From Caulobacterales bacterium RIFCSPHIGHO2_01_FULL_70_19 (GTDB lineage: Bacteria; Pseudomonadota; Alphaproteobacteria; Caulobacterales; Caulobacteraceae), in contig MGLK01000003.1 of NCBI GenBank assembly GCA_001794825.1, positions 53,429-117,428 of the forward strand: a DNA stretch of 64,000 bases. The letters run 5' to 3'. Positions 21,591-29,280 of this stretch are shown in pieces. The notes under the pieces were generated by a model that made no database searches, was not told the origin of the DNA, and saw nothing but the letters and a program-made list of their open reading frames with translations. A program made the translations under genes and the position numbers. The first letter of the stretch is position 1, and every line of letters starts with the position of its first letter.

Positions 21591-21995
21591 TTACGGCCGG
21601 GAGTTCCCGGCGCCGCCCTCGTCCTCGCCCCCGGCGGGCGTGACGAGCTTCGCGACCCGTGTCTCGAGCCAGTCCTGGGCCGCGCTGTCGCGGCGGACCG
21701 CCTGCAGCGCCAAGTCCTTCATGGTCCGGGTGAAGGCGTTGATCAGGGTTCGGGCGTCGAGCTCGACGATGACGTCGCCGAGGGTCTCGTCGAACTCCTG
21801 CAGGGCCACGGTCAGAATGGTCATCAGCTTGTTGTCGGCGCTGCGCAGGGCGAACTGCGGCGAGCCGAGGGCGAGGGCCGCGAGGATGGCGTAGGGGTCG
21901 GAATCCGTAACCTCCGCAAAGCGATGGATGCGTTCCAGATTGATGCGCCCGCCGCCCGCCTCGAAATGTTCGTAGGACCGCAGGGCCATGCCCAT
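21591..21995 (-). CDS. XRE-family regulator, N-terminally truncated
   Basis: Product MGMALRSYEHFEAGGGRINL onwards, about 134 residues. The opening matches the second half of an XRE helix-turn-helix (recognition helix plus RIHRFAEVTDSDPYAIL) followed by a conserved-looking C-terminal region (ADNKLMTILTVALQEFDE, LDARTLINAFTRT). Helices 1-2 that should precede it are absent: upstream in frame is only Arg/Ser-rich sequence antisense to lasso B. The homology therefore runs up to the lasso B start codon and stops, as if the lasso cassette had replaced the 5' end. Probably non-functional as a DNA binder. The track start at 22034 adds only antisense codons. Confidence 0.6.
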   Translation of the reverse strand: MGMALRSYEHFEAGGGRINLERIHRFAEVTDSDPYAILAALALGSPQFALRSADNKLMTILTVALQEFDETLGDVIVELDARTLINAFTRTMKDLALQAVRRDSAAQDWLETRVAKLVTPAGGEDEGGAGNSRP

Positions 21996-22629
21996 GACCC
22001 TGTATCTCCGACATGACGTCCACGCCGTCGCCATTGGTGAGGATCTGGCCCTTCTCGACCTCGCGCGGGACGCCTATCTTTGCCTGCCCGACGGCGCCGC
22101 CGCCTTGGAGCCCGGTGTCCAGGCCGCGATACGGCCGGGCGCGGTGGCCGACGCCCTCCAGGCCGGGGGCTTGCTGGGTCCCGGGCCGCCGGCCGCGTGG
22201 CCGGACCTGCCGCCGCTTCCGGTGCGAACCCTCATCCATCAGCCCCTGTCCCGCGCCGTGTCGCCCCGGGGTCTCGCCGCCGCCGTCGGCGTACCGGCGG
22301 ACATCCGCCGGGCCCGCCGGGGCGAGGGGCTCGTCGCCTGGCTGGCGCTCGCCGAGGCCCGTCGCCCCCTGTCGCGCGATGCGGAGGCGGTGGCGGCGGC
22401 GGCGCGGCAGTTCTGGGCAGTCGGCGCCTGGTTGCCGGTCGAGGGCGAATGTCTGGTGCGCTCCGCCATGCTGGTCGCCTTCCTGCGCCGCATGGGCCTT
22501 TCCGCGGACTGGGTGTTCGGTGTCAGGCTGTGGCCCTTCGCCGCCCATTGCTGGGTGCAGCTCGGCGACCTCTGTCTCAACGACGACGTCGAGCGGCTGT
22601 GGCCCTATACGCCCCTGTACCGCCGATGA
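21994..22629 (+). CDS. Lasso peptide biosynthesis B protein (leader recognition and transglutaminase-like peptidase)
   Basis: Processes a lasso precursor: the N-terminal part binds the leader and the C-terminal McjB-like cysteine peptidase removes it. About 211 residues. Residues 1-80 have the PqqD/RRE-like look of proteobacterial B proteins (YLRHDVHAVAIGEDLALLDL, DAYLCLPDG). The peptidase triad is present: Cys in VEGECLVRSAMLVAFLRRMG, His in FAAHCWVQLGD, Asp in LNDDVE. ATG 21994 has AGGG at good spacing; 21988 is the alternative. Stop overlaps the C gene start (ATGA). No precursor gene precedes it: the 5' flank is the truncated XRE gene on the other strand. Confidence 0.88.
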   Translation: MTLYLRHDVHAVAIGEDLALLDLARDAYLCLPDGAAALEPGVQAAIRPGAVADALQAGGLLGPGPPAAWPDLPPLPVRTLIHQPLSRAVSPRGLAAAVGVPADIRRARRGEGLVAWLALAEARRPLSRDAEAVAAAARQFWAVGAWLPVEGECLVRSAMLVAFLRRMGLSADWVFGVRLWPFAAHCWVQLGDLCLNDDVERLWPYTPLYRR

Positions 22630-24419
22630 CGGTCCCGGGACCCGCAGACCACGGCTATCTGATCCTTGACCGGAGCGCCCTGGGCGAGGCGCACCGCGCG
22701 CCGGTCGAAGCCGCGGTCGAGGATCTGGTGCGTCAGGGATGGCGCGCCTCGCACGCGGTCGAGCACCTTCAGATCCTGCTCGGTCCACGCTCGCGTCTCA
22801 AGGTCCGCCAGGTCGGCCGCCGTCATTTCCTGATCGGCGACTGGCGCGGGCCCAGGCCGCTGTCGACCCTTGTGGCCGCCAACAGCCGACCCGCGGACCT
22901 GGCCCGGGCGGTCGTCGGCGCCGGCTGGGGGCGCTACATCCTCGCCTGGCGCGATGACGAGGGCCGTCTCGCCCTGCTGCGCGATCCCACCGGGGCCGTC
23001 GACTGCGTCTGGTGGCGCCATGGCGGAGCCGTGCTGGCCGTGGCGGAGCCGCCGCGCCAGCTGGATCCTGTCCTGCCGGCGGACCTGGCCATCGACTGGA
23101 CCGTGCTGCGCGAAATCGCCGAGGCGCCCGAACTGCTCGGGGACCGCCTGGCGCTGACGGGGCTGGCCGCGGTCAATCCCGGGACGCTCGCCCTGATCTC
23201 AGGGGACCAGGCCTCCATACCGGTGTGGCGGCCCTCGACCTTCTGCCGGTCGGGCGCCGGGTGGGACGAAAGCCCCGGCAGCCTGGCCGGGGTGGTGGAC
23301 GGAACGGTCGCCGACCTGGTCGATCCGCACCGCCGGATCGTGGCCGAACTCTCCGGCGGACTGGATTCGGCCATCGTCGCCGGCAGTCTGGCCGCGACCG
23401 GCCGGGCCGGGCGGGCCCGGTTCCTCAACTTCCATGGCGACTGGCGCGAAGGCGACGAGCGGCCTTGGGCCGAGGCGGTCGCCGACAGGCTGGAACTCGA
23501 CCTCGCCACCGTCCGCAAGCCGGTCGAGGCCGTCACCCTGCGCCAGCTGCGCCCCCTCGGCGAAAGCGTGCGTCCGGCGCTCCAGGGCGTCGATGTCACC
23601 TATGACGGCGAGGTCGCCGCGCGCCTGCGCCGGGGCCGGGCCACGGCTCTGGTGACCGGGCAGGGCGGAGACGCGGTCTTCTTCCAGGCCCCCGATCCCG
23701 CGGTGGCGGCCGACCGGTTCCGGCGCGAGGGACCGCCCGGCCTGTCGCCGGCCTTTCTCGCGGCGGTCGGGCGCTGGACGCGGCATTCGGCCTGGACGGT
23801 GCTCGGCTGCGCCCTGGGACTGCGCGCCCCCAGACCCCGGCCCGCGTCCGGGCGGCGGCATCCGTGGTTGGAGGACCTCGAGGATCTGCCACCGGCCAAG
23901 ACCGGACAGCTGCGCCAGTTCGTCAACGCCCAGCTGTTCTGGGGCGACTGCCTGCGCGCCCGCGCCGGGGATTTGCTCCATCCCCTGCTGAGCCAGCCGG
24001 TGGTTGAGCATTGCCTCGCCATCCCCGCCGACCGGCTGATCGCGGGCGTGCGCGATCGCGGTCTGGCGCGTCAGGCCTTCGCCGACCGCCTGCCGCCCAT
24101 GCTGATCAAGCGTCGCAACAAGGGCGATCTCAGCTGCTTCTACGGTCATGTCACCCGCGCCAGTCTCGCGACCCTGAGGCCGCTGCTGCTCAACGGGCTT
24201 CAGGTCGACCAGGGTCTGTTGGACGGCAAGGCCCTGGAGCGGGACCTGGCGGAGGATCGGCTGATCGTCGGGCCGGGCTACAACCGGTTGCTGGTCGGGG
24301 CCGTGCTGGAGGTCTGGGCGCAGCACTGGGAGGGACGGATCGCCGACATCCGGCGGCACGGATCGCGGCTAAGCCCGGCGAGGATGGGGAGTGGAGGCGG
24401 CGCAGACTGGCCGGGTTGA
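22626..24419 (+). CDS. Lasso peptide macrolactam synthetase (C protein, asparagine synthetase-like)
   Basis: Adenylates the side-chain carboxylate of the core peptide and closes the lasso ring. 597 residues, normal for the family. The N-terminal glutaminase-like region (1-200) lacks the catalytic Cys2 of true asparagine synthetase. The synthetase domain has the pyrophosphate motif VAELSGGLDSAIVAGSLA near residue 240, LVTGQGGDAVFF, and near the end RRNKGDLSCFYGH. Coupled to B by ATGA. A second copy of its last about 70 codons survives as a frameshifted relic at 47.42-47.64 kb, beside the isopeptidase gene. Confidence 0.9.
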   Translation: MTVPGPADHGYLILDRSALGEAHRAPVEAAVEDLVRQGWRASHAVEHLQILLGPRSRLKVRQVGRRHFLIGDWRGPRPLSTLVAANSRPADLARAVVGAGWGRYILAWRDDEGRLALLRDPTGAVDCVWWRHGGAVLAVAEPPRQLDPVLPADLAIDWTVLREIAEAPELLGDRLALTGLAAVNPGTLALISGDQASIPVWRPSTFCRSGAGWDESPGSLAGVVDGTVADLVDPHRRIVAELSGGLDSAIVAGSLAATGRAGRARFLNFHGDWREGDERPWAEAVADRLELDLATVRKPVEAVTLRQLRPLGESVRPALQGVDVTYDGEVAARLRRGRATALVTGQGGDAVFFQAPDPAVAADRFRREGPPGLSPAFLAAVGRWTRHSAWTVLGCALGLRAPRPRPASGRRHPWLEDLEDLPPAKTGQLRQFVNAQLFWGDCLRARAGDLLHPLLSQPVVEHCLAIPADRLIAGVRDRGLARQAFADRLPPMLIKRRNKGDLSCFYGHVTRASLATLRPLLLNGLQVDQGLLDGKALERDLAEDRLIVGPGYNRLLVGAVLEVWAQHWEGRIADIRRHGSRLSPARMGSGGGADWPG

Positions 24420-24576
24420 CGGCCGCCTCGACGGCTCCACTGGGCAGCGATGCAGCCGCACGACTCGGCTTGATCATGACCCCGCGACAGTCGTCGCTGA
24501 AAATCGGATCTGGAAATGGAACGGTTGGGTATCCGTCCACGTTTCCAGTCAGTTCATAGTGAACGTCCTTCCTCCC

Positions 24577-24607
24577 GGACCGGCACGGTTGACGATCGTG
24601 CCGGTCC
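24577..24607. terminator. Strong hairpin downstream of lasso C
   Basis: Perfect 11-bp stem GGACCGGCACG / CGTGCCGGTCC with a 9-base loop, 158 bases past the lasso C stop and 28 bases before the lipoprotein start. There is no T tract, so it may be a terminator of the B-C transcript or only an mRNA structure. Confidence 0.4.
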
Positions 24608-24634
24608 ACCCCCACTTCAGCCATCAGGCGAACC

Positions 24635-25174
24635 ATGATCAGAGCGCGACAATCGATGGTCGTCATCCTGTCAGCTGGAGCGCTGGCGGCGTGCAACGGC
24701 GGGCAATCTCTGGACCGCGGGGTAGAGACGTTCGGCGAAGGGGTGGGGGACGCTGCGGCGACGCCTCTGGAGGATCTGAACATCCGGCCCGCGGAAATCC
24801 CGGCGGTGCTGATCCAGGCCGCTGAGCGGCCTTATGACCTGGCCGGCCTTGGCCGTTGCAACGCCATATCGGCCGAGGTCATCCGCCTGGACGAGGCGCT
24901 TGGACCTGATCTCGACGATCCGGCGCGGGTTCAGGCCGATCAAAGGGATGATGTGGCGGCAGAAGCGGCGCTCGATGTCGTTCGAGACACCGTAACGGAC
25001 TTCATTCCCATGCGGAGTTGGGTGCGTCGTCTGACCGGTGCCGAGCAGCATAGCCAGCGCGTCCAGCAATCCATCCGGGCCGGGCTCGTGCGGCGATCCT
25101 TCCTGAAGGGCGTCGGCCTGCAAAGACACTGCCGGCCGCCCGCCGCTCCGCTTGACGTTCGCCCTCTCAGGTAG
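24635..25174 (+). CDS. Lipoprotein of unknown function
   Basis: 179 residues with a lipoprotein signal (MVVILSAGALAAC, lipobox LAAC). The mature part is largely helical and charged, ending in DFIPMRSWVRRLTGAEQHSQ and RRSFLKGVGLQRHCRPPAAP, a tail that looks like a conserved Caulobacterales envelope protein; no function is known to me. A short relic of the same 3' end is found near 35.95 kb, so the gene was once duplicated. Directly downstream is a decayed PagL-like gene on the opposite strand. Confidence 0.7.
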   Translation: MIRARQSMVVILSAGALAACNGGQSLDRGVETFGEGVGDAAATPLEDLNIRPAEIPAVLIQAAERPYDLAGLGRCNAISAEVIRLDEALGPDLDDPARVQADQRDDVAAEAALDVVRDTVTDFIPMRSWVRRLTGAEQHSQRVQQSIRAGLVRRSFLKGVGLQRHCRPPAAPLDVRPLR

Positions 25175-25247
25175 CTTCATCGGACGCTCCCGAGCGCCGA
25201 ACGATCCATCGGGTCATCCTGTTTCCGACTGGGGGTGTGGGGCGGCG

Positions 25248-25470
25248 CCTCACCGAAGTCGGTCGGTCATCACAATCCCAGCCGTGTCGATCTCCTGATT
25301 TCGACCATGCCCCAGGGGCTGTCGACAGGACAGACGCTCCCCTGCACCCGATTCCGACGTCCCGGAGACTCCCGGTCAAGGCCCACGGCGGTTCGCACGA
25401 CGTTCCGCGCGCCCAGCGGAAGCCGGGACAGAACACCTGGGGCACGGTCCCCACCCGGTTAAGCGCGACG
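25248..25470 (-). pseudogene. Relic of a PagL-like lipid A deacylase gene (3' part)
   Basis: Base-by-base comparison shows this stretch is a decayed copy of the 3' end of the intact gene at 36898-37479, e.g. GGTCATCAC, GTGTCGAT, GACGTCCC, GGAAGCCGGGACAG in the same order on the plus strand. Several short indels break the frame, and the catalytic His-x-Ser region is lost. It lies head-on to the lipoprotein gene, the same relative arrangement as at the 36-kb copy. Surrounding 25175-25247 and 25471-25667 hold no supported gene; one open tail ends ADPLQAFRKDLF and may be another fragment. Confidence 0.7.
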
Positions 25471-25667
25471 TCCAGGCTCCGTATCAGGGTCTTCGGTTAT
25501 CCCTGTTCGACAGCGCCTTCAGTCCCGTCAGGTCCGTGTTACGGAAGATCGTCGGGGCGTCCGCGACCGCCGCGGACCCTTTGCAGGCCTTCAGAAAGGA
25601 CCTGTTCTGATGTTCATCATGACTTAGTCGTTCGCCGCCATCATGGCCCTGTGAAGGGAGACATCTT

Positions 25668-27446
25668 GTGGCTGCGTCAGATGTGACCGAGCTGGAGACA
25701 CGGCCGATCGGCCCGGTGACTCGCCGGATGCTCGCTGTCGTGGCCGCGGGCCATTTGCGCTACTGGATCATCGGCAGCTGGGCGGTCGCGCTGGTCACCG
25801 CCGTGCCCTGGTCGACAGCGCTGATCTGGTATGGGATCACGACCGCTCTGGGATTGCTGCGCAGCCTGGTGGACAGACCCGTCGGCGGCGCGCCCCGGCT
25901 GCGCCTGCCTGTGGCGACGGTGTCCTGTATCGCCTGGGCCGTGGCGCCCTTGCTGGTCTGGTTCAGTGACGCGACCCATGGCGAGGCGCTCGCCATCGGT
26001 TTGCTGTGCGCGGGGTTCACCCTTGTGTTCACCCAGATGCGCGCCTCGCCGAAGGAGGCGCTCATCGTCTCCTCGCCGTACAGTCTGGTGGTCTTGCTGA
26101 TCATTCTCAGCCTCTGGGGGCAGCCGGGCTTCTGGCAGCTGATGGCCGTCGTACCGGTCCTCGGGCTGGCGATGGTGATCAAGCTGATGATCACTCTGAT
26201 GAAGGACAACGAGATCGCCGCCGTCGTCGGACGCCAGCGGGAACTGATCGCCGATCTCAAGCAGGCCCGGGATCAGGCCCAGGCCGCAAACGAGGCCAAG
26301 TCGAGCTTTCTCGGAATCATCTCGCACGAGTTACGCACGCCCATGAACGGGGTGCTCGGCGCCGCCCAGTTGCTCGAGGCGCGGCCGATCGGCGAGGTCG
26401 AGCGGAGTTATGTCTCCATGATCCGCACCAGCGGCGAAGGGTTGCTGGCGTTGCTCAACGACATCCTGGACGTGACCAAGATGGAGGCGGGGCGTCTTGA
26501 CCTCAGAGTGCGATCCACGCCGACGACCGAGGTGTGGGAACAGGCGGTCAGGATCTGCCGGGCCCAGGCCGAGGCCCGGGATCTGGCCCTTGACGTGGAC
26601 GTTCGGGGCGACATTCCGCACAGCGTCGTCACCGATCCCCTCCGCATCGGACAGATCCTGACCAACCTGCTCGGCAATGCGGTCAAATTCACGGATGTCG
26701 GAACGGTGCGCCTGACCATCACCGGCGAGCGGCTCGCTCATGAGGAGGTGCGACTGAGCTTCGCCGTCACCGACACCGGGCCGGGCATCAGCGAGGCCGA
26801 TCAGGCCCGCCTGTTCCAGCCCTTCACCCAGGTCGACACCTCCAGCACCCGCCGGGCGAGCGGGACGGGCCTGGGGCTGGCGATTTCACGCCGGCTGGCG
26901 CACATGCTGGCCGGCGAGATCACCGTCGCCTCCAGACCGGGCGAAGGGGCGACGTTCACCTTCGGCGCGCTGTTCCCGGTCGAGGCCTGGACGGGATCGA
27001 ACACGCCTGAAATGGCGGCCGCTCATTCCGAAGAGCTCGTCGCCCGCCGGGTGTTGGTCGTCGAAGACCATCCGGTCAACCGGCTGATCTTGAGCACCTG
27101 GCTGACAGGTCAGGGGCACAGCGTGTTTACGGCCGAGAACGGCGAGATCGCGCTGGAGATGGCGGCGAAGCAGGCGTTCGACGTCATCGTCATGGACGTG
27201 AACATGCCGGTGATGGACGGCCTGACGGCGACGCGCAGAATTCGCGGCGAGGCTGGACCGAACCGGGACACGCCCATCGTCATCCTTTCGGCCTCGGCGC
27301 GACCGGAGGATCTGGAGCACGGCTGGGCTGCGGGAGCCGACAGCTATGTGGTCAAACCGGTCGATTTCGCCAGATTATCCCACGTGCTGAGCCAGGCCGG
27401 GGACGGACGAGACGCCCTGAGGCGCGGCGCCAATCAGGCCGCTTGA
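25668..27446 (+). CDS. Membrane hybrid sensor histidine kinase/response regulator
   Basis: 592 residues, GTG start. Order: about six membrane helices (25-185) without a periplasmic sensor domain; short coiled coil; HisKA with phospho-acceptor His in FLGIISHELRTPMNGVL; HATPase_c with ILTNLLGNAVKFT, VTDTGPGISEADQ and GTGLGLAISRRL; C-terminal receiver with acceptor Asp in IVMDVNMPVMDGL and Lys in YVVKPVD. A phosphotransfer partner and output regulator are not in the neighbourhood. The signal may be read by the membrane domain itself. Confidence 0.93.
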   Translation: MAASDVTELETRPIGPVTRRMLAVVAAGHLRYWIIGSWAVALVTAVPWSTALIWYGITTALGLLRSLVDRPVGGAPRLRLPVATVSCIAWAVAPLLVWFSDATHGEALAIGLLCAGFTLVFTQMRASPKEALIVSSPYSLVVLLIILSLWGQPGFWQLMAVVPVLGLAMVIKLMITLMKDNEIAAVVGRQRELIADLKQARDQAQAANEAKSSFLGIISHELRTPMNGVLGAAQLLEARPIGEVERSYVSMIRTSGEGLLALLNDILDVTKMEAGRLDLRVRSTPTTEVWEQAVRICRAQAEARDLALDVDVRGDIPHSVVTDPLRIGQILTNLLGNAVKFTDVGTVRLTITGERLAHEEVRLSFAVTDTGPGISEADQARLFQPFTQVDTSSTRRASGTGLGLAISRRLAHMLAGEITVASRPGEGATFTFGALFPVEAWTGSNTPEMAAAHSEELVARRVLVVEDHPVNRLILSTWLTGQGHSVFTAENGEIALEMAAKQAFDVIVMDVNMPVMDGLTATRRIRGEAGPNRDTPIVILSASARPEDLEHGWAAGADSYVVKPVDFARLSHVLSQAGDGRDALRRGANQAA

Positions 27447-27813
27447 CGAGAGTCGCCTGTTCGACGGCGCGCAGCCCGGACGGCAACGCTTGTGGCGGCC
27501 AGGCTCGGAGCATAGGGCCGACGGGCCCCACCTTGGCTCCCGTGCGGTCGGCGGACAGATCGTGAGTATGGACGGCAGCGTCACGACCACGCACGCCGTC
27601 CGAGCTGCGATGCAGCGATCGAAGGCGCCGCTCAAAAGCTGGGGCGTGGCATGGCCTCAACCCCCAGGACCGTCGCCAAATAGCGCAGGCGGGCCCTCGT
27701 CCATGACGCGCCGATGGGGCCGAAGACGGTCCGGTGGATCCTTCTGACGCCGGCGGAAGGGGCGATCGTCGCCGCCTGCCTCGACGCCACAACTTCGCCG
27801 AAGGGCACAAGAC
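27447..27813 (+). pseudogene. IS481-family transposase remnant
   Basis: From the ATG at 27568 the plus strand reads VTTTHAVRAAMQRSKAPLK, the typical IS481 transposase N-terminus. After a frameshift it continues RTVAK*RRRALVHDAPMGPK and VRWILLTPAEGAIV, with a TAG at 27681 where the family has Trp. The catalytic DDE part is absent and no terminal inverted repeats were found. The 120 bases before it contain nothing I can support. A broken element, evidence of past transposition in this interval. Confidence 0.7.
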
Positions 27814-29280
27814 CTACGTGGCCTCAGGCCCTGCCTCGGGACCGGACACCTGGCCCCAGCCCCCCGCCAGCGCCTTGAACAGGGAGATCTGATAGGTCGT
27901 CACCAGGGCGTCAGAGGCGGCCAGCTGGGCATCGGCGGCGGCCAGGGTCCGCTCGGCGTCGAGCACCGTCAGGAAGCTGTCGGCGCCCGCGTCGAAGCGC
28001 AGGCGCGACAGCCGGGCGGCCGTGGCGGCCTCGTCCCGCGCGGCCTGCAGCGCCGCACGGCGGTCGAGCTCGTTGGCGTAATTGGCCAGCGCCGTCTCCG
28101 TCTCCTGCAGCGCGACCAGCACGGTCTGGTCGAAGCGCGCCAGCGCCGCCTCGGAGGCCGCGTCCGCCTGTTCGATCCGCGCCCGGGCGGCGAAGACGTT
28201 GGGGAAGGACCAGCTGATCAGCGGGCCGACGCTGAAGCGGAAGTTCTCGCTGTCGCCCAGCCCGCCGGCGTCCAGGGCCGTGGCCCCGAGGCCGCCGCCG
28301 AGCGTGATGCGCGGAAACAGGTCGGCCGTCGCCACATTGACCCGCGCGGTGGCGGCGGCGAGTTCTCGCTCGGCCCGGCGCACATCGGGGCGACGGGCCA
28401 GCAGTCGGGCCCCGTCGCCGATGGGGACGGGCTGCGTCAGCTGGGGCGGCCGGGCGCAGCTCCGCGCCGCCTCGCTGCTCTCCGCCGGCGTGCGGCCCGT
28501 CAGGGTGGCGAGGCGGAACAGGGCGCCGTCTCGCTCGGCGCGCAGCGGCGGCAGGGACGCACGGGTGGTCTCCAGCGCCGAGCGGGCGCGGGCGACGTCC
28601 AGGCCGTTGCCGGACCCGGCGTCCAGAAGCGTCCGGGTCAGCTCCATCGTCCGGGTCTGCAGGTCGACGGTGCGCTGCGCCACATCGAGGCGGGCGTTGG
28701 CCGAGCAGGCGTCGGCGTAGGCGCGGGCGGTCTCGGCGGCGACGCTGACGCGGACCACGTCGAGGGCGGCCGCGGCCGCATCGGCGTCGGCGCGGGCGGC
28801 GCGGATGACCGAGCCGACGCGGCCGAACAGATCGACCTCATAGGCGACGTCGAGGCCGACGTCATAGGTGTCCGTCTCGGGCGCTTCCGTCCCGGGCGGG
28901 AGACCGGGGATGGTCGCAGCCGAGGGCCGGCCGGTGCTGTAGGCGGCGCTGGTCGTGGTTCCGGGCAGGCGGGCGGTGCGCGCCTCGCCCAGCGCCGCGC
29001 GGACCCGGCGCAGGTTGGCGGCCGCCGCCTCGAGATCATTGTTGTTGGCCAGCGCCTCGGCGACCAGCGCGTCCAGCGCCGGGTCCTGGTAAAGCCGCCA
29101 CCAGTCGTCCCGCGCCGCTTCGGCGGAAACGGCGGGGGTGACTGCACCGATGAAGGCGCCCGATGCGGAGGGGGGAAGGGCCGCGTCGGGCGCCTTCGGC
29201 CCGACCGCGCATGACGCCAGGATCAGACTGGCGCCGGCGGTCGCGGTCAGGAACCGGAGAGAGGGACGTGGGGTCATCAT
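27814..29280 (-). CDS. RND efflux outer membrane lipoprotein (OprM/NodT family)
   Basis: Outer-membrane channel of a tripartite pump. 488 residues with a lipoprotein signal ending LILASCAVGPK (Cys acylated). The duplicated OEP domains follow: WWRLYQDPALDALVAEAL, NNNDLEAAAANLRR, and the second repeat near LLARRPDVRRAERELAAA. Coiled-coil hairpins fit the TolC fold. The ATG overlaps the RND gene stop (ATGA). Last gene of the adaptor-RND-channel operon. The track start inside the RND gene is rejected. Confidence 0.94.
   Translation of the reverse strand: MMTPRPSLRFLTATAGASLILASCAVGPKAPDAALPPSASGAFIGAVTPAVSAEAARDDWWRLYQDPALDALVAEALANNNDLEAAAANLRRVRAALGEARTARLPGTTTSAAYSTGRPSAATIPGLPPGTEAPETDTYDVGLDVAYEVDLFGRVGSVIRAARADADAAAAALDVVRVSVAAETARAYADACSANARLDVAQRTVDLQTRTMELTRTLLDAGSGNGLDVARARSALETTRASLPPLRAERDGALFRLATLTGRTPAESSEAARSCARPPQLTQPVPIGDGARLLARRPDVRRAERELAAATARVNVATADLFPRITLGGGLGATALDAGGLGDSENFRFSVGPLISWSFPNVFAARARIEQADAASEAALARFDQTVLVALQETETALANYANELDRRAALQAARDEAATAARLSRLRFDAGADSFLTVLDAERTLAAADAQLAASDALVTTYQISLFKALAGGWGQVSGPEAGPEAT

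Noticed and set aside
24476-24559. Annotating the 27-codon ORF after lasso C as the precursor gene
   Set aside because: No acidic ring-closing residue and no ribosome binding site; kept as a finding only.
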